Part shown: positions 15,901 through 25,243 of the stretch, one piece after another
How the letters are laid out: each line of letters opens with the position of its first letter
How positions within the stretch are numbered: the first letter of the stretch is position 1
Source of the DNA: an uncultured Granulosicoccaceae bacterium
Lineage (GTDB): Bacteria; Pseudomonadota; Gammaproteobacteria; Granulosicoccales; Granulosicoccaceae
Assembly: GCA_937957915.1 (NCBI GenBank)
Contig: CALGNZ010000196.1
Coordinates: 1 to 38,093 of the forward strand
Length of the DNA: 38,093 nucleotides
Direction of reading: 5' to 3'
The notes under the pieces: generated by a model
What the model was told of the DNA's origin: nothing
The model's database searches: none
The model's input: the letters and a program-made list of their open reading frames with translations, nothing else
Translations under genes and position numbers: made by a program

Positions 15901-16147
15901 AGTGTGTTCCGGATAGCGTTTTCGTATGCTGTGGATTTTAAGCCGAGCCAGCTAAGGCCGTGTGTTTTTTTAAAGGCAACCCTCTGCAGGTTTGGGGCAC
16001 GATCTGAACCTTGCGGATCGGCTCCCCCCGAGGTTCGGGCTTCTGCGCAACTTCTATTTGTAAAGGGCGACCGGTACTGATCTAATTCCCGTTATGGATC
16101 GCAGATGGATGGCCACTGCGCGCGCAATTGAAGGTGATTTGCAAAAA

Positions 16148-17137
16148 ATGTTTAAGGCACTGATGGTAAATAAGGGCGACGACGGAAAGACCTCGGCTGC
16201 GGTTGAGTCGCTTTCGGAAGATCAGCTTCCTGAAGGCAATGTGACGGTTGCCGTCGAGTATTCCACTGTTAACTACAAGGACGGACTGTGCGTTGGCCCG
16301 GGTGGTGGGCTGGTGAGGAACTATCCACACGTTCCCGGAATTGACTTTGCCGGTACCGTGGAATCATCTGATGATCCGCGTTACAAGGCAGGCGACTCTG
16401 TCGTGCTGACCGGCTGGCGCGTGGGTGAGGCGCATTGGGGTGGGTACTCGCAAAAAGCCAGAGTCAAAGGTGACTGGCTGGTGCCTTTGCCAAAGGGACT
16501 GGACAGCCGTCAAGCCATGGCAATCGGTACCGCAGGGTTGACGGCAGTACTGGCTGTCAACGCGCTTGAACAGCACGGCTTAAAAACAGGTGGCCTGCCG
16601 GTACTGGTCACTGGTGCGGCTGGTGGTGTAGGTTCAGTGGCAACCGCTTTCCTTTCTTCTTTGGGGTATTTCGTAGCGGCAGTCACCGGACGACCGGAAA
16701 CCGAGAGCTACCTTAAATCGCTCGGGGCAACGCAGATAGTTGCTCGTGAAGAGATCAACGAAACAGTTAAAAGACCACTTGAGTCAGAGAGTTGGGCCGG
16801 GTGTGTTGATGCGGTGGGTAGTGCTATGCTGGCCAGAGTGCTTGGCCAAATGCAGTATGGCTCATCAGTCGCAGCAGTCGGGCTTGCTGCGGGTGCGGAT
16901 CTGCCGGCTACCGTTATTCCATTTTTACTGCGCGGCGTAAATTTGCTGGGTATCGATTCCGTTATGCAGCCTTACGATAATCGAGTCGCTGCCTGGAACC
17001 GAATTGCAACTGACTTTCCGCTCGACAAACTCGAGACAATGATTCAAACCGCAACACTGGCCGAGCTCCCAGGCCTGGGTAAGGATATATTGAAAGGGCA
17101 GGTAAAAGGCAGAGTTGTGGTGGATGTAAATGCGTAA
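16148..17137 (+). CDS. acuI: AcuI/YhdH-type NADPH-dependent acryloyl-CoA reductase
   Basis: 329 residues of the MDR superfamily. The GroES-like domain has VEYSTVNYKDGLCVGPGGG (37-55) and HVPGIDFAGTVESSDDPRYK. The block VLTGWRVGEAHWGGYSQKAR (86-105) is diagnostic for the YhdH/AcuI branch. The NADPH Rossmann motif is VTGAAGGVGSVA at 154-165. AcuI reduces acryloyl-CoA to propionyl-CoA, detoxifying acryloyl-CoA from DMSP or 3-hydroxypropionate metabolism. YhdH homologues are also kept outside such pathways. ATG 16148 (MFKALMV) is preferred over an in-frame ATG at 16094, because homologues begin here and AAGGTGAT precedes it. No DMSP lyase or dddHA-type gene is next to it. Confidence 0.9.
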   Translation: MFKALMVNKGDDGKTSAAVESLSEDQLPEGNVTVAVEYSTVNYKDGLCVGPGGGLVRNYPHVPGIDFAGTVESSDDPRYKAGDSVVLTGWRVGEAHWGGYSQKARVKGDWLVPLPKGLDSRQAMAIGTAGLTAVLAVNALEQHGLKTGGLPVLVTGAAGGVGSVATAFLSSLGYFVAAVTGRPETESYLKSLGATQIVAREEINETVKRPLESESWAGCVDAVGSAMLARVLGQMQYGSSVAAVGLAAGADLPATVIPFLLRGVNLLGIDSVMQPYDNRVAAWNRIATDFPLDKLETMIQTATLAELPGLGKDILKGQVKGRVVVDVNA

Positions 17138-17161
17138 CTAAACAGTAGGTATCTGTTGGGT

Positions 17162-17184
17162 CCCCGGGCAATCCCTGCCGGGGG
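17162..17184 (+). terminator. Probable intrinsic terminator after acuI
   Basis: CCCCGGGCA (17162-17170) pairs with TGCCGGGGG (17176-17184), eight pairs and one G-G mismatch, around a 5-base loop ATCCC. It starts 25 bp after the acuI stop. The following bases CTTCATATTTG are only moderately T-rich, so efficiency may be modest. Confidence 0.65.
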
Positions 17185-17536
17185 CTTCATATTTGAAAGA
17201 CCAAAAACGAAGCAAAAAATATTTGCAAACAAGCGCAGGGTGCCGGTGAGCGACGCGAAGCGCGCCAGTCCCGCGTGTGCTGTGTCGCGTGTGCTGTTGA
17301 GATCAATCGCTCAGCGGGCTGCGCAAAAAGCCATTCCTGGCTGATAGCGCTTTGTGCGCCATTCATGATGCATCGACCCCCTTCCTCGATCAATCTCAAA
17401 ACGGATTAAACGCGGGTAGATCAAAAGCGATTCTGCCGCATTGTGCTGGCATGCTGCTCCACCTCGATAATAGATCTAAAGAAGTGGGGTGGTGGTGCGC
17501 GACGCGAACCTCACCAATACACCCTTTGCAGATCGT
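17185..17536. other. 350-bp gap with a structured element, no gene seen
   Basis: Open frames here are short and unlike protein. GCGCAAAAAG (17321-17330) and CTTTGTGCGC (17350-17359) form an inverted repeat, nine of ten matching. It encloses a second small hairpin AGCCA/TGGCT (17329-17342). The gap lies between convergent acuI and the SGNH hydrolase, so it may include the terminator of the hydrolase gene. Confidence 0.5.
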
Positions 17537-18304
17537 CTATTCCTGGACGGGTGCCGGAAACAGCTTGTTGAGTAGCTCGTTTACCTGCACGTAGGCCGGC
17601 GATTTGACATGCAGGGTATCTCTGTACAATTCGGTGCGCACTGTGTTGCTGCTGTCGATAAAAACATTGTTTATATCAAGCCAGATAGCCTGATGTTTTT
17701 CCGCTAGTTTTTTGAGCTGTTGATTTGTGTCAGTAACTGATTTTTGCAGATCGGGATGCCAGAATACTTTCCTGAGCAAGTTTAAATCCTTATTTGGAAT
17801 GATGGAAGTTACTACTACCTGTGTTCCGCTTTCTGTAAGCGTCGAGACAAAAAATTCCAGGTTATCGAACATTCGATCAAGGATTAACTGAGGCGTGGGG
17901 ATGTTGCGCGTAACAGATGCCGTCAAGTCATTCATACCGGCCTGAATGATTACTGTTTGCGGTTTTAAGCGCAGCACATCGTTGTCGAAGCGTCTGCGCA
18001 TTTCGGATGTTGTCTCACCAGTTACCCCAGCGTTTATAACGGTTTTACCTGAAAGTGCTGGCAGGGGTGTCCATGTCTCCACCCTGGAATCACCAAACAG
18101 TACCACTGCGTTATCGACAACGGCGGAGGTGCTTGCCTCGCTGATGCCAACTGGCAGTGAGCGAAAGTGTCGATAGTCGGTATAGACCGTTTTCATTTTT
18201 TGCAATGCGATGGCGCAAGCAGCCAGCAGCACAATATTAGTGGCCATCGACAGTGCCAGAAAAATGTTTTTCCGTACAGAGCGTTCAGAAGATAATAATC
18301 TCAT
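17537..18304 (-). CDS. Membrane-anchored SGNH/GDSL-type hydrolase
   Basis: 255 residues. An N-terminal hydrophobic span (IFLALSMATNIVLLAACAIAL, about 13-33) anchors or exports it. The four SGNH blocks follow: VVLFGDSRVETW (catalytic Ser), VINAGVTGETTSEMRRR (Gly), IIQAGMNDLT (Asn) and DTLHVKSPAYVQVN (Asp-x-x-His). Enzymes of this fold are esterases, lipases or carbohydrate O-deacetylases. The substrate is unknown, and the periplasmic location suggests an envelope or polysaccharide ester. Start 18304 is preferred over longer frames, because the upstream part is not protein-like and AGAAGAG stands just before this ATG. It lies 248 bp downstream of the cyclic-di-GMP gene on the same strand, possibly the last gene of that group. 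Confidence 0.87.
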   Translation of the reverse strand: MRLLSSERSVRKNIFLALSMATNIVLLAACAIALQKMKTVYTDYRHFRSLPVGISEASTSAVVDNAVVLFGDSRVETWTPLPALSGKTVINAGVTGETTSEMRRRFDNDVLRLKPQTVIIQAGMNDLTASVTRNIPTPQLILDRMFDNLEFFVSTLTESGTQVVVTSIIPNKDLNLLRKVFWHPDLQKSVTDTNQQLKKLAEKHQAIWLDINNVFIDSSNTVRTELYRDTLHVKSPAYVQVNELLNKLFPAPVQE

Positions 18305-18552
18305 GGCTTTGCTCTTCTGTGGTGGTTGTCCGGGGCGAGTGGATGAGGGCAGCATATCCCATGGTATGTGCATTGTACGGTATATCCGGCTTCGGATTGT
18401 ATTGGCGTGGTGGAAATATTGTTTATTGCAAAGGAGTGATAACAGGGCCCGCCAGTGCAATGTGGGTATCCGCCATCATTGCCTATCTTACTGCCAAGCA
18501 TATTACCGGCAGGCTTACAATAGAGTTGCAAGCCTGGTTGTTATCTGCTGCG

Positions 18553-21500
18553 TCAGGTACCAGACGCACTGGTGCGTTTACGTGGCGCTGCAGCGGGCTG
18601 TTGAAAGGAATTGAGAACACCGGTGATAACGGTTTCTGTGCCTTTGCCTGTCATCGCTGTCAGACCGAGCTTTGAAGCGTCGTAACTGGTGATAACACGT
18701 TTGATACGTCCGGGGTTTGCCAGAAGGTTAGTGGCTTCCTGCCGTTGCAACGGTACACTCATCAGATTGCCCTGTACCTGATCACAGTGGTTGTCCTGCA
18801 GGTAGCGCAACTGGTCTTCTCTCTCCACGCCCTCACAAACAACCTTAATGCCGAGGCTATGGCTCATCGCAATTACGCCACTGACGATCCGAGCATCTGC
18901 CGGGTTGCGGGCGAAGTCGGAGACGAACGAGCGATCGATCTTGACGGTCGACATCGGAAATAGTTTCAGATAACTGAGAGATGCGAAGCCGGTGCCGAAA
19001 TCATCAATTGAAATTTCAACACCGTTGCGATCCAGTTTTTCCAGCGTTCTGGTTGCCTGATCCATGTCCTGCATAACTAGAGACTCTGTTACTTCAACTT
19101 CAAGTTGCCTGGCAGGTATATCAAACTCACGAATGGCATTAAGAATATTTTCTGCCAGTTGCTCATTCTTCATCTCTGCCGGAGAGATATTGACTGATAC
19201 GGTAAGGTCTTTGTGACCAGCCTCTCGCCAGATTGATATTTGTGCGCAAACAACACGTGTAACCCAGGCGCTAATATCATTGATGAGCCCGGTTCGCTCT
19301 GCGACCGGTATGAACTCGCCCGGCGATACGATACCCAGATCAGGGTGCCGCCATCTGGCAAGTGCTTCCATGCCGACGATTTCACCGGTTTTCAGATGAA
19401 CCTTAGGCTGATAACACACGAACAATTCGTTGCGAGATAGCGCCTGGTGTAGTTCTGTTTCAAGATGAATCAGCTTACGTGACATAGAGTTCATGTCATT
19501 GGAGAAGTAACAGATACTATTCTGGCCGTCTTGCTCGATGGCGGTACGCATCGCAATACTTGCGCTTCTTATTAACTTGTCGGCGTCGTCACCGTGCAAA
19601 GGGAAAACACTCACTCCGGTCTCGAGAGCTATATAGACTTCGTAGCCATCGACTGAAATCGTTTTATCAAACTCTTCGAGTATTCGTTCGTGGATAACTG
19701 TAATGTCGTGAATATCCTGTATATGGTTGAGTGTGATACAGATTTCACTGTCGCCATAACGTGATACCGAAATAGCGTGCTCGTCAGCACCAATCAGGCC
19801 GCTGTTACTATCTTGTCTGAGTGTTTTACGCAGGCGTTGAAGGATTTTTTGGTAGAGCTTTTCGCTTACCGTGAATCCGAGCGTGTCATTGATGCGTTGC
19901 AGTGCATCAGCGGAAACCAGTAATACTGCAACGTGTAGTGACTTTCTTGAGGCAAACTGCAACGCTTGCTCCAGGCGGTCCAGCATCAGGCTTCGATCCA
20001 TTTTGGATGAAGCTGAGTCACCCTTTACTTCCGCTGTGTCCGCAGTTTCAATTGCCGGCTTTTTACTAAAAACCAGGACCGGTGAAGGCCCCGCTGATTT
20101 GTTGTCACTAAACGGCGAGGCTCGTTCGGCACCTGGTAGTTGTTTGTTCGGTGCCACGGTAGAGGTCTTGAACAACGCCGGTGTGCTTTCTGTTGACGCA
20201 GATTTTGCAGGCTGAGATTTGGTAGTGGAAAACAGTGGTACAGAGGATTTTTTGTCCGAATCCATGAGATTGGCCTTGAGTGCGGCGGCACTGGCAGTGT
20301 TAGCGTCAGGCTCTTGTGATGGCATATCGATCGTTGTCAACGAGTCTTGATTATCAAGCGATGTTGAGAAGTTGGTTACCCTGTTTCTACCACTTTCCTT
20401 TGACACATATAACGCGCGGTCAGCCTGCTCGACCATGTCGTTGGGCTTGGTTGCACCAGAGTGAATCGAGGCAACACCAAAACTTGCGGTGATAGTGCAC
20501 TTGTCCAGAAAATTGGCTCCAGTACCTTTTTCAATGTGCTTGCGGATAGCTTCCGCAATTCGGTTGCCTTCTCCAAGTGTGGTTGAAGGCATCACAATGC
20601 AAAATTCCTCTCCGCCAAAGCGAGCAACCAGATCGTTAGGACGTGAGTGCTCTGCGAGTACATCAGCGAGGTATTTGATTACTTCATCGCCTACACCGTG
20701 ACCGTGGGTATCGTTAACAGCTTTAAATTTGTCGATATCGGTCATTAAACAGGTCAGCTCTTCCCGACTCTGTCTGGCCTCGGCAAACAGCGAGTCAAAG
20801 CCGTTAAAAAACGAGCGCCGATTCAGCGAGCCGGTTAGTGGATCACGTGTGGCCAGGTATTCGAGTTCACTGTTTTGGCGCTCAATTTCCTTTTGGCTTT
20901 TCTTAAGCTCATCGAGTGCGTGCTGTAGCTCGGAGTTCTTTATTTCTACTTCGGTAATATCGTTAAAGGTAATCAGTACGCCTCGAACTTCATCGGCGCG
21001 AGCGAGAATCGGAGTGGCGCTTACCGTAAATGTTGAAACCTGTTCGAAGCCGGTATGCAAGTGCACCTTGGATGCTGCCGGCATGTCTCTGCCAGCCAGG
21101 ATGTGTTTCCAGGGTAGCTGTTCCGTGTCGTCAACCTGCCATTTCAAACTGTCGCAGCGTTTGCCTGCAATTTCTGAAGCGGGAATTCCCGAGTCACGTG
21201 CGAAGGCCGCATTCGAAAAAATGATCTCGTCGTCGAGATTAACGATCAGCAACCCCTCGGCCAGTGTGTCGAGTGCTTTTCGTACGCGCTCAGGTATCAC
21301 CGCATCGGGGTCGAGCTCCCGAAGTGTGCGCTTCAGCAGAAAACAAAATGCAGCAAAGGCGGAGAGGGCGATAAATATAACGACAGAAGCGAGGGAGGCA
21401 CGCTTATCTATCAAACGCACATTGTCATTGGCATCGGCGAAAGCAATCTCTACCGTACCAAATTTCTGTGCACCATCAAAAAGGGGCACCTTTACCTGGT

Positions 21501-21843
21501 TAGGCGTTGATCTGGCATCAGCATCCAGTGTCCACAGGGTTTCGTGATTTCCGTAGCGGTCGAGAATGTCACCGCTCGCTCTTCTGACCGCCACAGACTT
21601 GACAATGCTGTTGCGTTTTACTGTGGTTCGGAGGAGCTCGGAAATTTTTGCTGTATCTCCACCGTCAAGTTCCATGGCGACATGAACTGCCAGTGTTTCT
21701 ACAATGAATTTCCTCTGTGTTAGATCGTTAGTCGTATTTTTCGGAAACAGACCGAGGAAATCGCTTGCCAACAGTAGAGAGATGACCAGCATGGTCATGC
21801 TAAAGCTGATACGAAACAGAGGAGAGTGAAAAAACTTTTTCAT
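18553..21843 (-). CDS. Membrane cyclic-di-GMP protein: sensor - PAS - GGDEF - degenerate GGDEF - EAL
   Basis: 1096 residues. Two membrane spans (about 12-33 and 150-170) flank a periplasmic sensor. A PAS domain (about 184-300) and a short coiled coil follow. The first GGDEF (about 325-490) has an intact G410-G-E-E-F motif and an RxxD inhibition site at 401-404, so it should make cyclic-di-GMP and be product-inhibited. A Ser/Pro/Ala-rich linker (about 495-615) leads to a second GGDEF-like fold (about 618-785), where the signature reads SRYGDSE and catalysis is lost. The EAL domain (about 790-1045) keeps MEALARW, VTESLVM, DDFGTGF and KIDRSF, so it should hydrolyse cyclic-di-GMP. It is encoded 253 bp downstream of the adaptor genes on the same strand. 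Confidence 0.95.
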   Translation of the reverse strand: MKKFFHSPLFRISFSMTMLVISLLLASDFLGLFPKNTTNDLTQRKFIVETLAVHVAMELDGGDTAKISELLRTTVKRNSIVKSVAVRRASGDILDRYGNHETLWTLDADARSTPNQVKVPLFDGAQKFGTVEIAFADANDNVRLIDKRASLASVVIFIALSAFAAFCFLLKRTLRELDPDAVIPERVRKALDTLAEGLLIVNLDDEIIFSNAAFARDSGIPASEIAGKRCDSLKWQVDDTEQLPWKHILAGRDMPAASKVHLHTGFEQVSTFTVSATPILARADEVRGVLITFNDITEVEIKNSELQHALDELKKSQKEIERQNSELEYLATRDPLTGSLNRRSFFNGFDSLFAEARQSREELTCLMTDIDKFKAVNDTHGHGVGDEVIKYLADVLAEHSRPNDLVARFGGEEFCIVMPSTTLGEGNRIAEAIRKHIEKGTGANFLDKCTITASFGVASIHSGATKPNDMVEQADRALYVSKESGRNRVTNFSTSLDNQDSLTTIDMPSQEPDANTASAAALKANLMDSDKKSSVPLFSTTKSQPAKSASTESTPALFKTSTVAPNKQLPGAERASPFSDNKSAGPSPVLVFSKKPAIETADTAEVKGDSASSKMDRSLMLDRLEQALQFASRKSLHVAVLLVSADALQRINDTLGFTVSEKLYQKILQRLRKTLRQDSNSGLIGADEHAISVSRYGDSEICITLNHIQDIHDITVIHERILEEFDKTISVDGYEVYIALETGVSVFPLHGDDADKLIRSASIAMRTAIEQDGQNSICYFSNDMNSMSRKLIHLETELHQALSRNELFVCYQPKVHLKTGEIVGMEALARWRHPDLGIVSPGEFIPVAERTGLINDISAWVTRVVCAQISIWREAGHKDLTVSVNISPAEMKNEQLAENILNAIREFDIPARQLEVEVTESLVMQDMDQATRTLEKLDRNGVEISIDDFGTGFASLSYLKLFPMSTVKIDRSFVSDFARNPADARIVSGVIAMSHSLGIKVVCEGVEREDQLRYLQDNHCDQVQGNLMSVPLQRQEATNLLANPGRIKRVITSYDASKLGLTAMTGKGTETVITGVLNSFQQPAAAPRKRTSASGT

Positions 21844-22096
21844 TATACTAAAACCTATGATTCTGTTTTTGCACTAGCTTGACTCGCTGGCAGCCTGGTC
21901 GCTGGTTAGTCATATACAGTTCTTTCGGAAATTGGCTCGGTACTTCATTTGTCAGTGCTTAGCGATACAGGTGCAGGCACCACCGTTGTTTGTTGCGTTG
22001 TTATCAATGCTCCTGTGTTTGCAGCCAATACGGAATCCATTCCTGCGCATAACAAAATCTAGCCTGATTTGCCTTTGCCGTAGTGCCTTTCCTGGT

Positions 22097-23020
22097 TTAC
22101 TCGTCGATACTGGCGGAGCGTACGGTCTCCAGCGGTTGCTCGCTTGAGTCGCTGGACGAATCGGTAAGCACGGGTGAGTCAGTTTCGAATGCAAGGTTAC
22201 AGCGTATGCCACTGGGGATTCGTAGGCCAGAGTTGGGCATAATTAGCAATACGCCAAAAGTGCCACTGGCCGCATCTGCCACTCTATCAACGCTTCTCAC
22301 AACGGCGACATATGACTGATCAGCATGGGAATCGAGTTGAAGGCGAACCTGCGCCTTCATTCCACGCTCTATAGAGCCGAGGTGTTCTGTCGGGACAATT
22401 AACTCAACATGAAGCGGGTCGAGGTTGGCAATGCGATAAACCGGTTCAGCCTCAACGTATTCGCCAACAGATTTGTACTTCTCTGTTACAACGCCGCTGA
22501 TTGGGGTTTTCACGAATCTCTGGTTGAGCGCCTGCTGTGCTCGTATTGCCTCGAGCTCGGCTATACGTTTGTTGTCTTCCTCTTGCTGAGCCTGTAGTTG
22601 TGCGATATAGGTTTCTGTTTTGACCTTGTCCATATCCTGTGCAGAGATAGTAGAGTCGTTAAACAGCTTTTGATTTCGCTTTTTTGTGCGCTGACCAAAA
22701 GCGGCGTTCTCGCGTCGTAATTCTAACGAGGTTTCCATTTTTGCACGTGCGTCGGCAAGTTCGAGAGTCGCGCGTTCCACTCTGGAATCGAGTTCTGCGA
22801 CAACATCTCCTGCGGCGACGAATTCGTTTCTTTCAACAAAAGTCTGATCCAGTATTCCTGGTACGCTGCTACCAAGCTCAACGATTTCGCTTGGTTCAAC
22901 TATACAGTCCATCTCCGGCAACAGCCCGACGATGCCTGACTGGCTGTTGGCGCTGGCAACAGTCGAAAGGCTAGCCAGTATCAGTGCGATTGGAGCAGAT
23001 CGAGTAAGTATCAGGTTCAT
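22097..23020 (-). CDS. Periplasmic efflux RND/HlyD-type adaptor subunit
   Basis: 308 residues. It begins with a signal peptide, MNLILTRSAPIALILASLST then VASA. A barrel-sandwich (biotinyl-lipoyl) half follows: ELGSSVPGILDQTFVERNEF and VAAGDVVAELDSRVERA. Next come a coiled-coil hairpin (about 68-140, e.g. MDKVKTETYIAQLQAQQEED) and the returning half, RFVKTPISGVVTEKYKSVGE, then the beta-barrel domain. Such proteins bridge inner-membrane transporters to outer-membrane channels. No RND pump, ABC exporter or TolC gene is adjacent. ATG 23020 is chosen since it gives a proper signal peptide and falls 17 bp after the protease-gene stop. The C-terminal tail is Ser/Glu-rich. Confidence 0.88.
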   Translation of the reverse strand: MNLILTRSAPIALILASLSTVASANSQSGIVGLLPEMDCIVEPSEIVELGSSVPGILDQTFVERNEFVAAGDVVAELDSRVERATLELADARAKMETSLELRRENAAFGQRTKKRNQKLFNDSTISAQDMDKVKTETYIAQLQAQQEEDNKRIAELEAIRAQQALNQRFVKTPISGVVTEKYKSVGEYVEAEPVYRIANLDPLHVELIVPTEHLGSIERGMKAQVRLQLDSHADQSYVAVVRSVDRVADAASGTFGVLLIMPNSGLRIPSGIRCNLAFETDSPVLTDSSSDSSEQPLETVRSASIDE

Positions 23021-23037
23021 ATGAATGCCATCGAGCT

Positions 23038-25221
23038 TTAAAATGGGAGCTTGTTGAGAAAGAGTTGCCTTATACTTCGCAGCCATTGATTGGCAAGAAT
23101 CTCTCTTCCGTGATTTATTCTGACGAAGACTCTTGTGCCCAGACCACTGACGACAGTACCCTTTGGCAGTGACAAATCAATCTGGAACACCTTGTCGGCG
23201 GTAGTAGTGCCGGCTTCGTCATTACGTAGTATTGCGATATCCCCGCCACCTGCGACTCCTAATGCGCGACTTGGCAATTTGTGGCTTCCGGAGGGGGTTT
23301 GTCTGATAACTTGAGCATAAACCGCTTTAGAGATTTTGTCGGCCATCCGTACTTCGACACTCTGAATGCCCCGGGTGAACAGACCCACGGTGGATTGTGG
23401 CACTACAAGCTTTACAATTAGCTCATCGGGATTGACAACGTAGGCAACCGGGTCGCCTTTTTTAACATAGCGTCCAACCATGTCCTGATGATCAGGAAAG
23501 ACAAGAACGCCTTCGGCCTGGCTTTTTAGTATTTGCGATTCACGCTCAGACTGTAGTGACGTGAGATCTGCATTGAGCATGCTCAGCTCTTCTTCTGTAA
23601 GGTCTGCTTCAAGCGGATTGTTCACACGCTGGCTAACATACCTCGCATTGAGTTCTTTCTGTTTTGCTATCAGTACCTGCTCTTGTTTTTCCATGTCTGC
23701 GTTAGTCAGGGACACGACTGCAGATCCCGGCTTAATGAGACTGCCTGAGGTACCGTGCTGGCTTTCTACAAAGCCGTCTGTTTGTGCAAAAATCTGTGCC
23801 TGATCTGGAACCCAGACTATTCCCTCGGCGTTTGTATGAAGAGAAAACGGCAGCAAAAATACGACGGCTAGTAGCGCACAGGCGCACGCACCTACACGAG
23901 CCAGTATGCCTCTGCGGTCGGCAGCTATGGACGGGTCGAACAACAGGAAGCGTGCTGCCTTGAACGCTGGAAAAACAAACATCATGATCAGCGCCCATGT
24001 TGCCAGGATAATCCCGAGTACTAAATATTTGCTGGCCAGAAACAAGGCGATAACAAAGGTAATAAAGATACGGTAGACCAGTGCCAGAATTCCATAGGAA
24101 GCCAGCCATTTCCGTTCACTATGTTCGGTAGCTGGCGACGATGACTGGTCTTGTCCTAACAGGTACCGCTTTAATAAATACAGATTGTACTTGGCTGATC
24201 GGGTATAGAGATTTGGTATTTCGATCAGATCCTGAAGAATGTAGTAACCATCGAATCTTAGTAAGGGGTTAGCATTGAATAGCAGCGTTGAAACACTGCC
24301 GATTAGAAATGCGGACAGCGCGGCATCGCGGAGCATGCCGGGTTCGAGCCACACCCACATTATCAAAGCAACAGCAGCGAGGAATAGCTCAGCTATCATT
24401 CCGGCGGCGCTGACAAATATTCTTTTGTACTTTTCTCGAAATGCCCAGGCTGCTGATGCGTCGACATAAGGTACCGGCATTAGTACCAGCAGGGTAATCC
24501 CCATTTCATGTACTTCGCCACCCCACGCCTTCACTGCAAATGCGTGAGCGAACTCATGGAAAGCTTTCATGATCGGGAAAATCAGTATCATTAATACGAT
24601 GTTCTGCGGCGATAACACATTGGCCTTAAGCTGGTAGGTCAAATCATTGTAGTGAACCAGCAGTAGTAACAACGCCAGTGACACGACTACGAGCCAGGTT
24701 ATCGCGCCGGTCATAGACAGCAAAGAGCGGACGTGTGGCATTCCACGGTTTAAAAAATTGTCTGGATCAATCAATGGAAAACGAATTGCCAGCGGATTCA
24801 TCAGGCGCCTGAGCTTCTGTGCACTCTTCTCGGTCTGATTGCGATTGAACAGCTGTTCGACGTCTGTCGGTATACCGCTTTTTATCGCGCTTATTGAGTG
24901 AAGCTGCATCAGGATGTTGAGTATATCCGAGCGTCCCGGACATTGATCGCCGAGCGATACTTCGATTTGATTGTAGATTTCGTTAACGGTCTGGTCGCCG
25001 TCCAGTCTGCCAATAAACTCGTATGCAGCCTGGTTGAATCGCAAGTGCCGCCCGGTTGCAGCATCAGCGAGTATGTACCAGCGCGAGCCGCGGAACACCT
25101 GCGGGTGGGCCTTTATATGGCGGTGTAGTTGCGGTTTTAGTGAGGCGACGTGCGGCCATTGCTGTGGAATAGCCGAGTGCTCATCCTCTGTTGGATCTTC
25201 ATCCGCAGACGGGTTCTGCAT
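23038..25221 (-). CDS. PqqD-like / M50 metalloprotease / HlyD-like fusion protein
   Basis: 727 residues. An acidic N-terminus leads to a PqqD-like domain (about 34-117; FRGSRWYILADAATGRHLRF, then LDGDQTVNEIYNQI). PqqD folds bind peptide leaders in other systems. The membrane part carries the M50 zinc site HEFAH at 222-226 and the third-ligand motif NANPLLRFDG at 316-325, both intact. Further spans follow, then from about 466 a HlyD-like barrel-sandwich with coiled coil (IFAQTDGFVESQHG; KELNARYVSQ). It is a candidate intramembrane protease joined to an export adaptor. An upstream in-frame start at 25326 would overlap the GAF-HlyD gene by 83 bp. ATG 25221, 22 bp after that stop, is the simpler choice. 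Confidence 0.88.
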   Translation of the reverse strand: MQNPSADEDPTEDEHSAIPQQWPHVASLKPQLHRHIKAHPQVFRGSRWYILADAATGRHLRFNQAAYEFIGRLDGDQTVNEIYNQIEVSLGDQCPGRSDILNILMQLHSISAIKSGIPTDVEQLFNRNQTEKSAQKLRRLMNPLAIRFPLIDPDNFLNRGMPHVRSLLSMTGAITWLVVVSLALLLLLVHYNDLTYQLKANVLSPQNIVLMILIFPIMKAFHEFAHAFAVKAWGGEVHEMGITLLVLMPVPYVDASAAWAFREKYKRIFVSAAGMIAELFLAAVALIMWVWLEPGMLRDAALSAFLIGSVSTLLFNANPLLRFDGYYILQDLIEIPNLYTRSAKYNLYLLKRYLLGQDQSSSPATEHSERKWLASYGILALVYRIFITFVIALFLASKYLVLGIILATWALIMMFVFPAFKAARFLLFDPSIAADRRGILARVGACACALLAVVFLLPFSLHTNAEGIVWVPDQAQIFAQTDGFVESQHGTSGSLIKPGSAVVSLTNADMEKQEQVLIAKQKELNARYVSQRVNNPLEADLTEEELSMLNADLTSLQSERESQILKSQAEGVLVFPDHQDMVGRYVKKGDPVAYVVNPDELIVKLVVPQSTVGLFTRGIQSVEVRMADKISKAVYAQVIRQTPSGSHKLPSRALGVAGGGDIAILRNDEAGTTTADKVFQIDLSLPKGTVVSGLGTRVFVRINHGREILANQWLRSIRQLFLNKLPF

Positions 25222-25243
25222 GTTTTCAGCGGTGATCACTACT

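Noticed and set aside
17187..17399. Minus-strand 70-codon frame between acuI and the SGNH gene
   Set aside because: Cys/Arg/Ser-rich with no ribosome site or similarity. It overlaps the hairpin at 17321.
20729..21547. Plus-strand 272-codon open frame antisense to the cyclic-di-GMP gene
   Set aside because: Ser/Arg-rich shadow of a 1096-residue gene with intact domains. No ribosome site or similarity.
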